Positions 26,250 through 33,813 of a DNA stretch of 64,000 nucleotides are shown here, piece by piece. This DNA comes from RGIG3701 sp017403345 (lineage in GTDB: Bacteria; Planctomycetota; Planctomycetia; Pirellulales; Thermoguttaceae). The DNA is taken from assembly GCA_017403345.1 (NCBI GenBank), contig JAFQOH010000013.1, forward strand, positions 4,197 to 68,196. The letters run 5' to 3'. The notes under the pieces are model-generated. The model worked only from the letters and a program-made list of their open reading frames with translations. It was not told where the DNA came from and made no database searches. Numbering within the stretch: the first letter of the stretch is position 1; each line of letters opens with the position of its first letter. The position numbers and the translations under genes were made by a program.

Positions 26250-27224
26250 TCAGTCGAGCTTCACGCGCGGGTCAACGACGGCGTAAAGAATGTCCGCCAG
26301 CAGCTGACCAAGCAGCGTTAGGAATGAGAAAAGAAGCGTCATTCCCATGATCAGCGGGTAATCGCGAGCTGCAATGCTCTTAAAAAATTCCTGCCCCATA
26401 CCGGGCCAGTTGAAGATCTGCTCAATGATGATGGAGCCGCCAAGCAGACCAGGAAGCGAAAGTCCCAAAAGGGTGACGAACGGAATGAGCGTGTTTCGGA
26501 ATGCATGGTGAAACACGATATTTCGCGGAGAAACACCTTTCGCGCGTGCCGTCCGAATGTAGTCCTGACGAATGACCTCTTCCATGTTCGCTTTCACGAA
26601 TCGGCTCAGGTACGCCAGCGACGCATAGGAATAGCAGATGACCGGCAGGATCATGTGCTTTGCCGTGTCGCCGACTTTTCCCCAGAAAGTAAAATTTTCG
26701 TATCCGGAATCATGCAGACCAGGAGCAAGCCAGCCGAGATTCTGATAAAAAATGATGAGCAGTCCGATACCGACGACGAAACTGGGGACCGAGTACAGTA
26801 CATACAACAGTACACTTAGCAAACGCTCGGAAAATTTCCCTTTATTCACGACAGAAAAAAGCCCCATGGGGATCGCGAGAAGGTACGTGAGCGTCAGCGA
26901 CGTGACGGAAAGAAGCAGCGTCGGACCGATCCGGCTGGCAATGATGGCGGAAACGGGCTTTTTCTGCACGAAAGAATCGCCGAAATCTCCGCATAACACA
27001 TTTCCAAGCCACGTGAAGTAGGCTTGATACCACGGCTTGTCGAGGCCGTAAAGTTTGTTAAGCATCGCTTCATTTTCCGGAGAGAGCACGTGTCCCGGAT
27101 CGGCAAGTTCCATCTGGGTCACAGGAGTTCCCGGCATATGGCGGATCAGACCGTAGATGATCAGCGTGATCAAAAACAGCGTCAGGGCTCCAATCAGTAT
27201 TCGTCGGATTATATATGTGAGCAT
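26250..27224 (-). CDS. Peptide-type ABC transporter permease (OppB/DppB-like)
   Basis: This 324-residue protein has six membrane segments. The start MLTYIIRRILIGALTLFLI, the LYGLDKPWYQAYFTWL segment and PVSAIIASRIGPTLLL are typical of OppB/DppB permeases. The EAA loop reads YIRTARAKGVSPRNIVFHHA, and the end (LADILYAVVDPRVKLD) is the standard closing motif. It forms a heterodimeric channel with the next gene. The start at 27224 is supported by the conserved N-terminus although the ribosome-binding site is weak. A TTGCGA/TATACT promoter lies 60-90 bases upstream. Confidence 0.92.
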   Translation of the reverse strand: MLTYIIRRILIGALTLFLITLIIYGLIRHMPGTPVTQMELADPGHVLSPENEAMLNKLYGLDKPWYQAYFTWLGNVLCGDFGDSFVQKKPVSAIIASRIGPTLLLSVTSLTLTYLLAIPMGLFSVVNKGKFSERLLSVLLYVLYSVPSFVVGIGLLIIFYQNLGWLAPGLHDSGYENFTFWGKVGDTAKHMILPVICYSYASLAYLSRFVKANMEEVIRQDYIRTARAKGVSPRNIVFHHAFRNTLIPFVTLLGLSLPGLLGGSIIIEQIFNWPGMGQEFFKSIAARDYPLIMGMTLLFSFLTLLGQLLADILYAVVDPRVKLD

Positions 27225-27285
27225 GAGGTCGATTTGGTTTGAGTCAGGTGAGAGACGGAACGCCCGTTTCTCAAAATTATGTTAG

Positions 27286-27314
27286 AGTATAGCATGAAAT
27301 GGAAATTTTCGCAA
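27286..27314 (-). promoter_or_regulatory. Promoter of the ABC permease pair
   Basis: On the minus strand TTGCGA (27309-27314) and TATACT (27286-27291) are 17 bases apart, with TGC before the -10 box. Its hexamers are identical to the mraZ promoter candidate at 46-73. Confidence 0.65.
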
Positions 27315-27377
27315 GGGTGAAAGAACTGAAAAAATCGAAAATTTTGCAAATTTAGAGAAGATAGGAGGAATTTAGCT

Positions 27378-27421
27378 CAAGACTTTCCGAAAACATCGTC
27401 CGGATGATCCGGAAAGTCTTG
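27378..27421. terminator. Perfect 12-bp hairpin downstream of the FadL-like gene
   Basis: CAAGACTTTCCG (27378-27389) pairs with CGGAAAGTCTTG (27410-27421), and the loop has its own small palindrome (TCCGGA). On the minus strand it follows the FadL-like stop but has no U-run after it. It may be a terminator or an mRNA 3' stabiliser. Confidence 0.5.
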
Positions 27422-27459
27422 GATCTTTAAGGATCTTTTTTCTGGATCCCAAGCGATCT

Positions 27460-28725
27460 TTAGAAGTTGAACGTCACGCCGGCGGCAAGTTCGTCTGCTT
27501 CCGCTGCGATAGTCACGTCTCCGCCGAGTGCGGCAGCTGCCGGACCGCCGAACGGACCGCTGGCCGTTGCTTTGAAGACGTGCCCGTACGTGAGGTGGAA
27601 GGCCATGTGTTCATCAAAGCGGTAGGATCCGCCGATGAACAGCGCGTGCTGCGGAATGAGCGGGACCGCGATGCAGGCACGGGAGAAGAGACTGTCGAGC
27701 TGGTTTTCGTTCATCGAGTAACCGACACGCAGCGCTACACGCTCCGTCAGCTGGTACTGCGCACCGAGACTCATGGCGAACATATCGCTCCAGCCGACCT
27801 GATCGAAACCGGCGTCTTCGTGGAAATAGTAGCGGAAATCGCACGCGAAGAGCCAGCGTTCAAATCCGTCGTAGCTCAAACCAAGTGAAAGGACAGCCGG
27901 CAGGTCGAGTTTGAGCGTCTGTTTGCCGTAGGTCGTGTTGAATTCGATCGGTTCGATCCAGTTCTGGCTTTTGTAGCTCAGACCAAAACGCCAGCCGCAT
28001 TGCGTGTCGTAGAACATACCGACCATAAAGCCGGCTCCCCAGACGTAACGGCCGCCGGGACTGTGGATCGCGGTATCCGGAGTCTGATGGCCTTCGACCA
28101 GATAGAGTGGGTCGCAGGCGATCTCACCGATCGTGAGGATCGGGCTGAACGAGAAGGAAAGTTTTTCCGTCAGGGAGTAGCTCATGTGGCCGCCGAGCTG
28201 AAGGATCTGGACGCTCGAGCTGAGGTTTCCGTAACCGACTTCCGCACCGCCAAGCTGGGCGACAGGACCGGAGGAAAGGATCGGGTTCGAGTACCAAGGA
28301 GCGGATTCATAATTCGTTTTCGCTCCGCCTGTCGCGCCGAAGGAGAAACCGACCGCGACCGGAGAATCTTCCTGACGGCGAACGATCGCGACGTTCGGGA
28401 TCGGGATCGCGCCGGTGTCGGATTCCGTCGTTCCGCCGCCAAGCCCACCGTAAGCGGCCGGCAAGGTGGAACTGATGCTTGATTCCGGCATGGCGATACC
28501 AAGGTCAATGTCGATCGACGTGCCGTAAAACTGGCTCATCGTCGCCGGGTTCCAGTAAAGCGCGCCGGCCGCGGAAAGCGGAGCTGCCGTGGACGCACCG
28601 CCCATGCTCTGGTTCACTGCTCCTGAGCCGCGAAACATGATCCCCTGTGCGAGGGTCTGGGAAACGCAGACGAACAGGAGGATGAACGAAATTGAAAACA
28701 AATATTTCAGTCGATGATTTCGCAT
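27460..28725 (-). CDS. OmpP1/FadL-family outer-membrane protein
   Basis: This 421-residue protein has a Sec signal peptide (LKYLFSISFILLFVCVSQTL then AQG). The conserved FadL beginning follows: GAVNQSMGGASTAAPLSAAGALYWNPATM, in which GGA and NPA are hallmark turns. The rest is amphipathic beta strands ending in Phe (VTFNF), as expected for an outer-membrane beta barrel. FadL proteins pass long-chain fatty acids or other hydrophobic compounds. This supports a diderm envelope. The start at 28725 is chosen because AGGGAA lies upstream and the signal peptide follows at once; the frame extends to 28851. Confidence 0.88.
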   Translation of the reverse strand: MRNHRLKYLFSISFILLFVCVSQTLAQGIMFRGSGAVNQSMGGASTAAPLSAAGALYWNPATMSQFYGTSIDIDLGIAMPESSISSTLPAAYGGLGGGTTESDTGAIPIPNVAIVRRQEDSPVAVGFSFGATGGAKTNYESAPWYSNPILSSGPVAQLGGAEVGYGNLSSSVQILQLGGHMSYSLTEKLSFSFSPILTIGEIACDPLYLVEGHQTPDTAIHSPGGRYVWGAGFMVGMFYDTQCGWRFGLSYKSQNWIEPIEFNTTYGKQTLKLDLPAVLSLGLSYDGFERWLFACDFRYYFHEDAGFDQVGWSDMFAMSLGAQYQLTERVALRVGYSMNENQLDSLFSRACIAVPLIPQHALFIGGSYRFDEHMAFHLTYGHVFKATASGPFGGPAAAALGGDVTIAAEADELAAGVTFNF

Positions 28726-29113
28726 AAATCGTTCCCTGATCTCTAAAAAACCTTCCTGGTAAAAATGGAAATTCGTAAAATTTCCTACGGTACTCAAAAA
28801 AACATTCCCAAATCCGAATCGTTCTTTTATTTCCAATATCGAAATATTCACCCTGTATCTCTTGTACTAAATGTAAAAGAAATGTTAATTTTTCCAATGA
28901 AAACATTTATCCCGTCCAATTAAAACAGTTTTGCGCATTAGGAAAAATGAAAAAACTAGAGACTCTCGTTAAAATACAGAAAGACACACTGCTAAAAAAG
29001 TATTTTTTGAACAGGAAATCGTGAAAGCATCAAAAAAATAAAACGCCCCCCTGTCTTTTTTGTAGAAATCTGGTATAATGAATCATATTTTTACTGGAAA
29101 TGTAGGGGGACAT
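28726..29113. other. Divergent intergenic region, FadL-like gene and polyprenyl synthase
   Basis: No gene is seen. The region is AT-rich and contains the plus-strand -10 box TATAAT at 29074-29079 with TGG directly before it. This box overlaps an in-frame ATG at 29078, which argues against that ATG as a translation start. Confidence 0.6.
29057..29079 (+). promoter_or_regulatory. Extended -10 promoter of the polyprenyl synthase gene
   Basis: TGGTATAAT ends at 29079, a strong extended -10 element. The -35 region is weak. A leader of roughly 30 bases leads to AGGGGG and the ATG at 29114. Confidence 0.6.
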
Positions 29114-30163
29114 ATGGAAAAAAACTTTTCTGTGAGCCAATTGCCGGCGCCGTTACAGGATTTTTATGCCGTCATTCAAAACGACCTGACCGAAGTGGAA
29201 AGCCTGCTCAAGGATTTCCTCCAAAGTGATAGTCCGTTCATTCATCAGGTCGCAGGACACGGATTTCGCCTTGGCGGGAAACGCATGCGCCCAGCCCTCC
29301 ATCTTCTCTTTGCCCGAATGACGGGAAAGATCCTTCCCATACACCACGTGATCGGTGCGGTTTTGGAAACGATCCACACGGCCTCGCTCGTGCATGATGA
29401 CATTCTAGACGACGCGCAGCAGCGGCGTCACCTTCCCACCGTTAATGCCGTTTGGAACAATGAAACGAGCGTTTTGATGGGAGATTTCATGGTCGCACGG
29501 GCAATGCTGGCAGTCGCGCAGCTCAATAATCCAATGGTGAACCGGATCGTGGCAGAAACCAGCTGCCGACTCTGCGAAGGAGAAATGCGCCAGGTCGGTT
29601 CCCGCGGACGGTTCGACCTCACGGAAGAAGTGTATGAAGCGATCATCACGGGAAAAACGGCCGCTCTGTTTGAGTGCGGCTGCCGGCTCGGCGTGCTCTG
29701 CGCATTACATCCAGATGCGGAAACCTCCCAAATAGCCTCCGCTCTTCCAGACTCGGACGACCCGCGGATCAAAAGTGCCGCACGATTTGGACGGCACCTC
29801 GGCATGGCATTCCAAATCGCGGATGACCTGCTCGACATTCTCGGCGACGAAGCGCAGATGGGGAAAACTCTCGGTTCCGACCTGGCAAAGCAGAAACTCA
29901 CCCTTCCGATGATCCGTCTTTTCCGCGCAATGGCCCCCGCAGACCGTGCGGCTCTGGAAGACGAGATACGAAATCGGCTCGAGACGGCAACGTACGCGAA
30001 GATCCGCACCCTGCTCGGCGAGTTCGGCATCTACGATTCCGTGCGCGCGTCCGCGATCGAACACATCCGCACAGCGGTCGAGTGTCTGGACGTTTTCCCG
30101 AACTCGGATGCGAAACGTGCCGTCACGGGCTTCGCTGACTATGCGATACAGCGTCAGCAGTAG
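29114..30163 (+). CDS. Long-chain polyprenyl diphosphate synthase
   Basis: This 349-residue trans-prenyltransferase has both Asp-rich motifs, DDILD at residues 95-99 and DDLLD at 237-241, plus GGKRMRP and FQIADDLLDILGD. It extends farnesyl-type diphosphates with isopentenyl units to make quinone side chains. The residue five before the first motif is a small Ala, which in this family allows long products (C35-C50). The exact length cannot be read. The start at 29114 has AGGGGG upstream and avoids overlap with the -10 box. A terminator follows at 30197. Confidence 0.92.
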   Translation: MEKNFSVSQLPAPLQDFYAVIQNDLTEVESLLKDFLQSDSPFIHQVAGHGFRLGGKRMRPALHLLFARMTGKILPIHHVIGAVLETIHTASLVHDDILDDAQQRRHLPTVNAVWNNETSVLMGDFMVARAMLAVAQLNNPMVNRIVAETSCRLCEGEMRQVGSRGRFDLTEEVYEAIITGKTAALFECGCRLGVLCALHPDAETSQIASALPDSDDPRIKSAARFGRHLGMAFQIADDLLDILGDEAQMGKTLGSDLAKQKLTLPMIRLFRAMAPADRAALEDEIRNRLETATYAKIRTLLGEFGIYDSVRASAIEHIRTAVECLDVFPNSDAKRAVTGFADYAIQRQQ

Positions 30164-30196
30164 TTCCAATGTGCATCGAAAAGCCTGAAAAAAATG

Positions 30197-30237
30197 AAAG
30201 AGAGAGAATTTGAATGTACGTTTCTCTCTCTTTTTTT
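30197..30237 (+). terminator. Intrinsic terminator after the polyprenyl synthase gene
   Basis: AAAGAGAGAGAA (30197-30208) pairs with TTCTCTCTCTTT (30222-30233), with further T residues to 30237. Confidence 0.88.
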
Positions 30238-30482
30238 ATGGATCCTGCGTTTTTTTACAGACTTGCGGTCCACCGCGGAAGCAGTGCGGAAAAATACGAA
30301 AACACACAGGAAAAAACACAAAAAGAAAGAAAAGAAGTAAATTTCACGAAAATTTTTCAGTATTTTAAATTATCGCGAGCTCTTTTCGTTTTTCTTGTTG
30401 GATCTACTTCTTTTTCAGCTCTGTGATCCGTGGAAATGGGGTCACGAAAATACCATCCTACTGAGGCTTGCGGTACCCCCGG

Positions 30483-30511
30483 TTGAATCTTTTGGGGGAA
30501 TCTGATAAAAT
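30483..30511 (+). promoter_or_regulatory. Promoter of the GH5 gene
   Basis: TTGAAT (30483-30488) and TAAAAT (30506-30511) are 17 bases apart, with a TG two bases before the -10 box. Confidence 0.6.
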
Positions 30512-30559
30512 GGAAAAATCATGAGAGAACGTTTCCATTTTGAAATGAAAGGAAAGACC

Positions 30560-32140
30560 ATGACTGCTGACCGACGCGATTTTCTCAAAAAGACGGCCCT
30601 TTTGACCCTTGGGGCCGCATTACCGAATGTATTGGACTCCGCTTCTGCGAAATATGCGGGAACGAAACCGCTTCCGGACGTTTCGTGGCGGAAACTTCCC
30701 CGGTGGCGCGGATTCAATCTTCTGGAAAAGTTCAATGGAAGAAACACGCGCTTTCTCGAGGACGATTTCCGCATGATCAGCGATCTGGGATTCAATTTCG
30801 TCCGTCTTCCGATGGATTACCGAATGTGGATCACGGACGGTGATTGGCGGAAATTTGATGAAAAAACGCTCCGAGAGATCGACGAGGCGATCGCGTGGGG
30901 CGAAAAGTACGGGATCCACACGATGGTGAACTTTCACCGTGCACCGGGCTACACCGTGGCGAAGCCGCAGGAAGAGAAACTGGTGTGGGAGAGTGAGGAG
31001 GCACTGGACGTCTGCGCGCTCCACTGGCGGACGTTCGCGAAACGGTATGCCGGGATCCCCGAGAAAAATCTGAGCTTCAATCTCTTCAACGAGCCGTCGA
31101 ATGTGGAGCTCGCCCCTTTCATGAAAGTTCACCGAACGCTCTGCGATGCGATCCGAGCCGAAGATCCCAAACGGCTCATCATCTGCGACGGAATGTCGTG
31201 GGGAACGAAACCAACGATGGAACTTGCGGAACTCCAAGTCGCACAGGCAACACGCGGCTACATGCCGATGGAGATCTCGCACTATCGCGCTTCGTGGGTG
31301 GGTGAGTATCTCCGCGACATGAAAGACCCGCCGCAATGGCCAAGCGTTCTGGCGACGGGCGGAACGATCTTTTATCCGGGAAAAGCCGGGATCCGCGAAG
31401 AGCAGAAATCGCCGACTATTTTCCGGCTGGCTCCTCAATGCGGTACTGGCCTGTTCCGGATCAGGATCCGCCAAGTCTCTTCTTTCGCCCGGTTTGTCGC
31501 GGAAGCGGTAAACGCCGACGGAAAAGTGACGAGCACGCTTTTCGACCGTGAATACCGTCCCGGTCCCGGAACCGGCGATTGGACCGAGGTCATTCACAAA
31601 CCAGAGTGGAACTGCTTCCAGAACATCTACCATAAAGACGAGACTTTCAGCGTTCCCGCCGGCACTGCGGCAGTTCAGCTTCGTGTGACCTCCGGCGACT
31701 GGCTCTCGATCGAAGAAGCGGGTTTCCGCTGCGATGCCGTTCCGCAGGAGACCGTACAGAAGATCTCAAGCGATTGGAACTCCCCGGCGATGGAGATGGC
31801 ATTCTGTATCCAGAATGGACGCGGTTTCTGGGATGGACTGGAAAAACGCGACGCGAAATGGCATTGGAAGAACTATGTAGAACCGTGGAAACAGTGGGAG
31901 CGTTTCGGCGGAGTTATGGTCGGAGAATTCGGCGCGTACAATCAGACACCGCACGAAACCGTCCTCGCGTGGCTGCGCGACCTAATGTCCAACTGGAAAA
32001 AAGCAGGCTGGGGCTGGGCAATGTGGAATTTCCGCGGTTCGCTCGGCGTGATGGAAAGCGGACGCTCCGACGTGCAGTACGTGAACTGGCACGGACTGAA
32101 AATGGACCGGAAAATGATGGATCTCCTTCAGGAATTTTAA
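30560..32140 (+). CDS. Exported glycoside hydrolase family 5 enzyme (cellulase-like)
   Basis: This 526-residue protein begins MTADRRDFLKKTALLTLG, a twin-arginine-type export signal ending near SASA. The catalytic TIM barrel has the GH5 acid/base Glu178 in NLFNEPSN and the nucleophile Glu456 in VGEFGAYN, with VRLPMDYRMW and MVNFHRAPGY in the expected places. Between the barrel strands, about residues 275-400, a beta-rich stretch (FRIRIRQVSSFARF, FSVPAGTAAVQLRV) is inserted that is not part of a minimal GH5. It probably cuts beta-1,4-glucan or a related polymer. The start at 30560 has AAAGGA upstream. Promoter and terminator show a single-gene unit. Confidence 0.88.
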   Translation: MTADRRDFLKKTALLTLGAALPNVLDSASAKYAGTKPLPDVSWRKLPRWRGFNLLEKFNGRNTRFLEDDFRMISDLGFNFVRLPMDYRMWITDGDWRKFDEKTLREIDEAIAWGEKYGIHTMVNFHRAPGYTVAKPQEEKLVWESEEALDVCALHWRTFAKRYAGIPEKNLSFNLFNEPSNVELAPFMKVHRTLCDAIRAEDPKRLIICDGMSWGTKPTMELAELQVAQATRGYMPMEISHYRASWVGEYLRDMKDPPQWPSVLATGGTIFYPGKAGIREEQKSPTIFRLAPQCGTGLFRIRIRQVSSFARFVAEAVNADGKVTSTLFDREYRPGPGTGDWTEVIHKPEWNCFQNIYHKDETFSVPAGTAAVQLRVTSGDWLSIEEAGFRCDAVPQETVQKISSDWNSPAMEMAFCIQNGRGFWDGLEKRDAKWHWKNYVEPWKQWERFGGVMVGEFGAYNQTPHETVLAWLRDLMSNWKKAGWGWAMWNFRGSLGVMESGRSDVQYVNWHGLKMDRKMMDLLQEF

Positions 32141-32203
32141 ACTATCTCGCCAAAACAGCGTACACACAAACGCACAGGATCGGAGAACAGGAACGAAGAA
32201 CAC

Positions 32204-32244
32204 AAAAAGGGAAACGGCACAAGAAATGCGGCTTCCCTTTTTTT
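32204..32244. terminator. Bidirectional terminator between GH5 gene and lipoprotein gene
   Basis: AAAAAGGGAA (32204-32213) pairs with TTCCCTTTTT, which ends in a seven-base T-run near 32244. The A-run on the left gives a U-run for minus-strand transcripts too. Confidence 0.8.
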
Positions 32245-32319
32245 GATCACTCACAATACACACCGCCGTCACAAAACAGACCGACAGTGTGTTTTCAAAC
32301 TGCTAAGTCCCTCTCAAAC

Positions 32320-32598
32320 TCAGGTTCCGGGGATCGGTTCAACGACCGGGATGGAAGAGCCAGCCGGAACGGTAGCGACCGGCGTTCCCATCGAGCAGCT
32401 GGAGCAGCCCGGAGTCACCGTCGCACACGGCGGGCAGCATTCGTCGACGACCGGAACGTCATCCACGTTGCACGGCGTGTAGCAGACCGTCTGATCTTTT
32501 TTGAATGGGGTCCATCGGCAGGCCGTGTCCCGATTTTTGCAGCCGGAGAGCACGAGCACCATCGAAAGAACGAGCATGATCGCTGCGAATTTTTTCAT
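32320..32598 (-). CDS. Small Cys-rich lipoprotein
   Basis: This 92-residue protein has a lipoprotein signal peptide with the lipobox LSGC (lipidated Cys near residue 20). The mature part is rich in Cys and Pro: CRWTPFKKDQTVCYTPC, DECCPPCA, then GCSSCS. No family is recognised. It shares the Cys-Pro style and a TPF motif with the divergent gene at 32999, which suggests a common envelope role. Two adjacent ATG codons (32601 and 32598) follow AGGAG; the second has the better spacing. A TTGCCA/TAAAAT promoter lies upstream. Confidence 0.75.
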   Translation of the reverse strand: MKKFAAIMLVLSMVLVLSGCKNRDTACRWTPFKKDQTVCYTPCNVDDVPVVDECCPPCATVTPGCSSCSMGTPVATVPAGSSIPVVEPIPGT

Positions 32599-32998
32599 CA
32601 TGAAACTCCTGATTGAATAAAATATTTTGATTTGGAAACCTCTCACCGATTTCTTATTTATATTTTACCCCAAATCTCCGAGTTTGGCAAGTATTTTTGC
32701 CTGTTTTCTCCAAATTTTCTTCATAATCGGCATTTTTCTGTGATGTTCGGTGCAATTTCGTAAAGATTTCGTACTTGGCAAAATGTACGCTTCGGCGTCA
32801 AATTTTACCCATTTTCGTCAATCGGAATTCGGATTTTAATTTTTTTTCATTTTTTTCTCAAAATTCCGTTTATACCAAAGATTCCACCTATACCGGACGA
32901 TAGGCTTAACGAGCAAAGGACTCATTCTTTGCATTTTTTGAAACATCATGGACCAGGGATTCGGTTCAATTTCATTTTACCTTTGGAGGTTTTTTATT
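32599..32998. other. Divergent intergenic region between the two Cys-rich genes
   Basis: These 400 AT-rich bases hold no gene. The minus-strand promoter lies at 32662-32690. On the plus side a GGAGG ribosome-binding site at 32985-32989 is 9 bases before the ATG at 32999. The plus promoter is not obvious; TATACC boxes occur near 32871 and 32890. Confidence 0.6.
32662..32690 (-). promoter_or_regulatory. Promoter of the Cys-rich lipoprotein gene
   Basis: On the minus strand TTGCCA (32685-32690) and TAAAAT (32662-32667) are 17 bases apart, with GGGG before the -10 box. Confidence 0.6.
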
Positions 32999-33493
32999 AT
33001 GAAACGTTTTGTTTTGGCTGCACTGTTTTCTCTCTGCCTTTGCGGCATTTCCATGGCTCAGGATTGTGCTCCGGCCTGTGCTCCGGCTCCGGCTTGCGAC
33101 GCGGTCTGCGCTCCGGCCTGCGATCCGTGTGCGAAAACGATCTGCACGCCGTTCAATGGCTTCTTCATTGAACTGTTCTCCAAACCGTGCTGCGCTCCGT
33201 GCGGCCCCGTTTGTGAACCGTGCGCTCCGGCTCCGGTCTGCGCTCCGGCCTGTGCTCCGGCTCCCGCTTGTGGCCCGGTCTGCGAACCCGCCTGCTCGGA
33301 CGTCGTCGTCGGCTGCGAACCGTGCGCCATTCCGTGCGCTCCGTTCAAAGGTTTCTTCCGCAACGCCCTCGCTCCTCTTGCTCCGTGCGGCCCGATCTGC
33401 GCACCGGCCTGCGGTCCCTGCGCCCCGGCTTGTGAACCGGCTTGTGAACCGGCTTGCGCTCCGGTTCCGGCTTGCGGTCCGGTCTGCAACTGA
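32999..33493 (+). CDS. Exported Cys/Pro/Ala-rich protein
   Basis: This 164-residue protein has a Sec signal peptide (MKRFVLAALFSLCLCGISMA, cleavage after AQ). The mature chain of about 143 residues carries 29 cysteines, about one in five, in the patterns CAPAC, CEPAC, CGPVC and CAPAPAC. Two copies of a larger motif, CTPFNGFF (near residue 49) and CAPFKGFF (near 114), divide it into two halves. No enzyme domain is present. Such a chain could form a disulfide-linked or metal-binding surface layer. Function is unknown. The ribosome-binding site GGAGG is excellent, which suggests high expression. Terminator at 33559. Confidence 0.8.
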   Translation: MKRFVLAALFSLCLCGISMAQDCAPACAPAPACDAVCAPACDPCAKTICTPFNGFFIELFSKPCCAPCGPVCEPCAPAPVCAPACAPAPACGPVCEPACSDVVVGCEPCAIPCAPFKGFFRNALAPLAPCGPICAPACGPCAPACEPACEPACAPVPACGPVCN

Positions 33494-33498
33494 ATTCC

Positions 33499-33548
33499 AA
33501 TTCAGTAAAGTCCTGAACTAAAAAATTCAGTAAAGTCCTGAACTAAAA
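33499..33548. repeat. Tandem duplication of a 25-base unit
   Basis: The 25-base unit at 33499-33523 is repeated exactly at 33524-33548, directly after the Cys-rich gene stop. Each copy contains TTCAGTAAAGTCCTGAA, which can fold as a small hairpin (TTCAG/CTGAA). Confidence 0.88.
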
Positions 33549-33558
33549 ACAAATAAAA

Positions 33559-33590
33559 CGGCCGAAGGAAACACTTTCGGTCGTTTTTTT
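33559..33590 (+). terminator. Intrinsic terminator after the Cys-rich gene
   Basis: CGGCCGAAGG pairs (with G-T pairs) with CTTTCGGTCG, followed by seven T residues ending at 33590. Confidence 0.85.
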
Positions 33591-33667
33591 GTAGAAGGTC
33601 CAGCAGAGCTGCCGAAGTATGGAGGCGGATCCGAAAAGCAGCAGCCTGCTCTTCGGACGCACATCAT

Positions 33668-33784
33668 TCACCCTTCCTCATCACTTTCATCCTTCATCGT
33701 GACCACTTTAAAGCAGCACCACGAAAACAGTCCCGCCACGGTCCCCACTGCCAACAGCATACAGATCCAGCCGCCGATCGTCAT
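33668..33784 (-). CDS. MetS-type small subunit of the NSS transporter
   Basis: This 38-residue protein starts MTIGGWICMLLAVGTVAGLF and continues SWCCFKVVTMKDESDEEG, giving one membrane segment and a charged C-terminal tail. This matches the small partners (MetS type) of bacterial neurotransmitter:sodium symporters, which begin with the same MTxGGW pattern and lie next to the large subunit. AAGGAG is 6-8 bases before the ATG. It begins 29 bases after the transporter stop on the same strand. A hairpin at 33630-33657 follows. In Corynebacterium the small subunit is needed for methionine uptake with MetP; that role here is inferred. Confidence 0.85.
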   Translation of the reverse strand: MTIGGWICMLLAVGTVAGLFSWCCFKVVTMKDESDEEG

Positions 33785-33813
33785 TTCTTTTCTCCTTACT
33801 TAAATTTGGTTCT

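Larger units (their letters stand above)
30164..30559. other. Intergenic region before the GH5 gene
   Basis: After the terminator at 30197-30237 there is no convincing gene. A short open frame at 30214-30426 starts inside the terminator and lacks a ribosome-binding site. The GH5 promoter lies at 30483-30511. Confidence 0.55.

Noticed and set aside
28280..28300. tRNA-like T-arm sequence (GGGTTCGAGTACC)
   Set aside because: It lies inside the FadL-like coding region and no acceptor or anticodon arm can be built around it.
29078..29113. Upstream ATG for the polyprenyl synthase at 29078
   Set aside because: The ATG overlaps the TATAAT box of the promoter, so it would not be within the transcript; 29114 has a ribosome-binding site.
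30214..30426. 70-codon plus-strand frame upstream of the GH5 gene
   Set aside because: It starts inside the polyprenyl synthase terminator, has no ribosome-binding site, and its sequence is not protein-like.
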